64,000 nt of DNA, taken from assembly GCA_910589265.1 (NCBI GenBank), contig CAJUTQ010000103.1:62001-126000 (forward strand). The letters are read 5' to 3'. This document shows positions 63,180-64,000 of the stretch, in pieces. The stretch's first letter is position 1. Each line of letters opens with the position of its first letter. Source of the DNA: an uncultured Lachnospiraceae bacterium (GTDB taxonomy: Bacteria; Bacillota; Clostridia; Lachnospirales; Lachnospiraceae). A program made the position numbers and the translations under genes. Below the pieces are notes generated by a model. That model ran no database searches and had not been told where the DNA came from. It saw nothing but the letters and a program-made list of their open reading frames with translations.

Positions 63180-63929
63180 TTATTTTACTTGTGCCAGCCA
63201 TATTCTCGTTGTGTATGGTATGAAAATTTCTTTTTCCCCTTTTGCCTCCACTGCTTTTCGGATCTCTTTATTAATGAAATCAAATTTATCTTTTGACTGT
63301 CGGTGGACTGTCCCATGGGATTTCCACCCTTCAATAAAATCTTCTGCAACTACCTTGTGAAGTACAGAACCTTCCAAATATATGACAGAATCAAAAAGAC
63401 CGCTATCATCAATAACATCTCTCTGGTCTTCTCTTCTCGTTCCATAATCATAATCTTTTATCTGCTCTTTTAAAATGGTTTCAATTTGATTTTGTAAAGG
63501 GTCTTGTAAGTCTCTATGATTCCACATACAAGCAAACCATCCCTTATCCTTTAAAATTCTTTTTGTTTCTAATAAAGCTTCCTGGCGATCACATACATTA
63601 AAGGAAGAACCAAAGGTTACTAAGTCAAATTTCTTTGCCTCCATTCCTGTATGTTCTCCTACACCTTCAAACCACTGGACATTGCTACATTGACTTGTTC
63701 TTTTTATTCCATTATTTCGCATTGCATCATTAGGTTCTACTGCGCATATTTGCAGTCCAAATTCTGCAAGTTTTAAAGTTAAGTGAGCAGCCCCTGCTCC
63801 TATATCACATGCCCAATCGCCTTTTTTTACTCCTGCTATTTTCAGCATACTGTCAATAGCGCTCTTTGCATAATCAGGCCTTTTTAAATAAGCATCCGCC
63901 AATTGTGTATAATCCCATTCTGTTTTCAT
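63180..63929 (-). CDS. SAM-dependent methyltransferase, possible phosphoramidate O-methyltransferase
   Basis: A 249-residue class I methyltransferase with WACDIGAGAAHLTLKLAEFG, AVEPNDAMR and VTFGSSFNVCDRQEAL. In C. jejuni two methyltransferases (Cj1419, Cj1420) lie upstream of the hydrolase gene and are candidates for methylating the phosphoramidate. This gene is in an equivalent position. The ATG at 63929 has GGAG seven bases upstream; the SD lies in a hairpin arm. A role on a sugar or lipid is possible. Confidence 0.7.
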   Translation of the reverse strand: MKTEWDYTQLADAYLKRPDYAKSAIDSMLKIAGVKKGDWACDIGAGAAHLTLKLAEFGLQICAVEPNDAMRNNGIKRTSQCSNVQWFEGVGEHTGMEAKKFDLVTFGSSFNVCDRQEALLETKRILKDKGWFACMWNHRDLQDPLQNQIETILKEQIKDYDYGTRREDQRDVIDDSGLFDSVIYLEGSVLHKVVAEDFIEGWKSHGTVHRQSKDKFDFINKEIRKAVEAKGEKEIFIPYTTRIWLAQVK

Positions 63930-63938
63930 TGTTCTTCT

Positions 63939-63997
63939 CCTTTTCACACTGTAAGCATTCAAACAAAATAACAGTGTGAAAAGGAAAGCTGTTATTT
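63939..63997 (-). promoter_or_regulatory. Two mutually exclusive hairpins before the methyltransferase gene
   Basis: A perfect 14-base stem (63984–63971 with 63952–63939) has an 18-base loop; its right arm ends in AAAAGG, the start of the AAAAGGAG Shine-Dalgarno. A nine-base alternative stem (63997–63989 with 63974–63966) uses the same CTGT bases, so only one can form at a time. This is the geometry of a switch that hides or frees the ribosome site. Sequence upstream is cut by the window edge. Confidence 0.5.
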
Positions 63998-64000
63998 ACA

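Noticed and set aside
29837..63929. CRISPR array, transposase, phage or tRNA in the glycan region
   Set aside because: No regular repeats, transposase motifs, integrase or tRNA-like cloverleaf was seen.

Overview
The window is low-GC and fits a member of the Lachnospiraceae (Clostridia, Bacillota). The evidence is the rnj–DUF1292–ruvX–ireB–mtaB order, an hrcA–grpE–dnaK–dnaJ–prmA stress cluster with a perfect CIRCE operator, a DUF6465 protein, and strong AGGAGG-type ribosome binding sites. A FliD-like gene suggests a motile strain. No rRNA, tRNA, CRISPR array, insertion sequence or prophage was recognised.

Layout. (1) 1–8250 is core: the 5' end of rnj, DUF1292, ruvX, ireB, mtaB, an HPr-like gene, a polytopic membrane protein, thiI with its cysteine desulfurase, and rsmE. 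(2) 8251–14935 is a plus-strand island lying between rsmE and prmA, which are neighbours in many Firmicutes. It holds an M19 dipeptidase, a class-I amidotransferase-like hydrolase, and a run of FkbH-type HAD enzyme, acyl carrier protein, SDR reductase and MBOAT acyltransferase. This looks like a Dlt-type surface acylation system fed by glycolysis. (3) 14938–22402 is the heat-shock cluster, a CPBP protease and a DUF6465 protein; a pseudoknot-like element precedes dnaK. (4) 22510–29797 is a GDP-heptose module (transaldolase, GmhA, fused HddC–GmhB, HddA) with an epimerase and a GT2 transferase, next to a divergent CapA-like lipoprotein. (5) 29837–35692 carries an interrupted FkbM methyltransferase and two large GT2 proteins, one out of frame at a G9 tract. 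(6) 35891–38073 is rplA–rplK–nusG–secE–rpmG. (7) 38360–63929 is a FliD-like gene followed by a long glycan locus: glf, three CDP-glycerol-transferase-like proteins, two large two-domain methyltransferases plus a remnant of a third, a CgeB-like transferase, a CDP-dideoxyhexose module (rfbF, rfbG, rfbH), another large GT2, a sugar C-methyltransferase, and at the right edge four genes matching the Campylobacter phosphoramidate (MeOPN) pathway.

How it fits together. Regions 4, 5 and 7 form a surface-glycan (capsule or flagellar glycan) factory. It makes GDP-heptose, UDP-Galf, CDP-6-deoxy sugars and probably cytidine diphosphoramidate, and carries many transferases and methyltransferases. Four genes here contain coding-strand G tracts of 8–11 bases, and no run that long was seen elsewhere, which points to slipped-strand phase variation. 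Heptose, phosphoramidate and poly-G switching together parallel the Campylobacter jejuni capsule locus. All functions are inferred from motifs and gene order by eye; no database search was possible.
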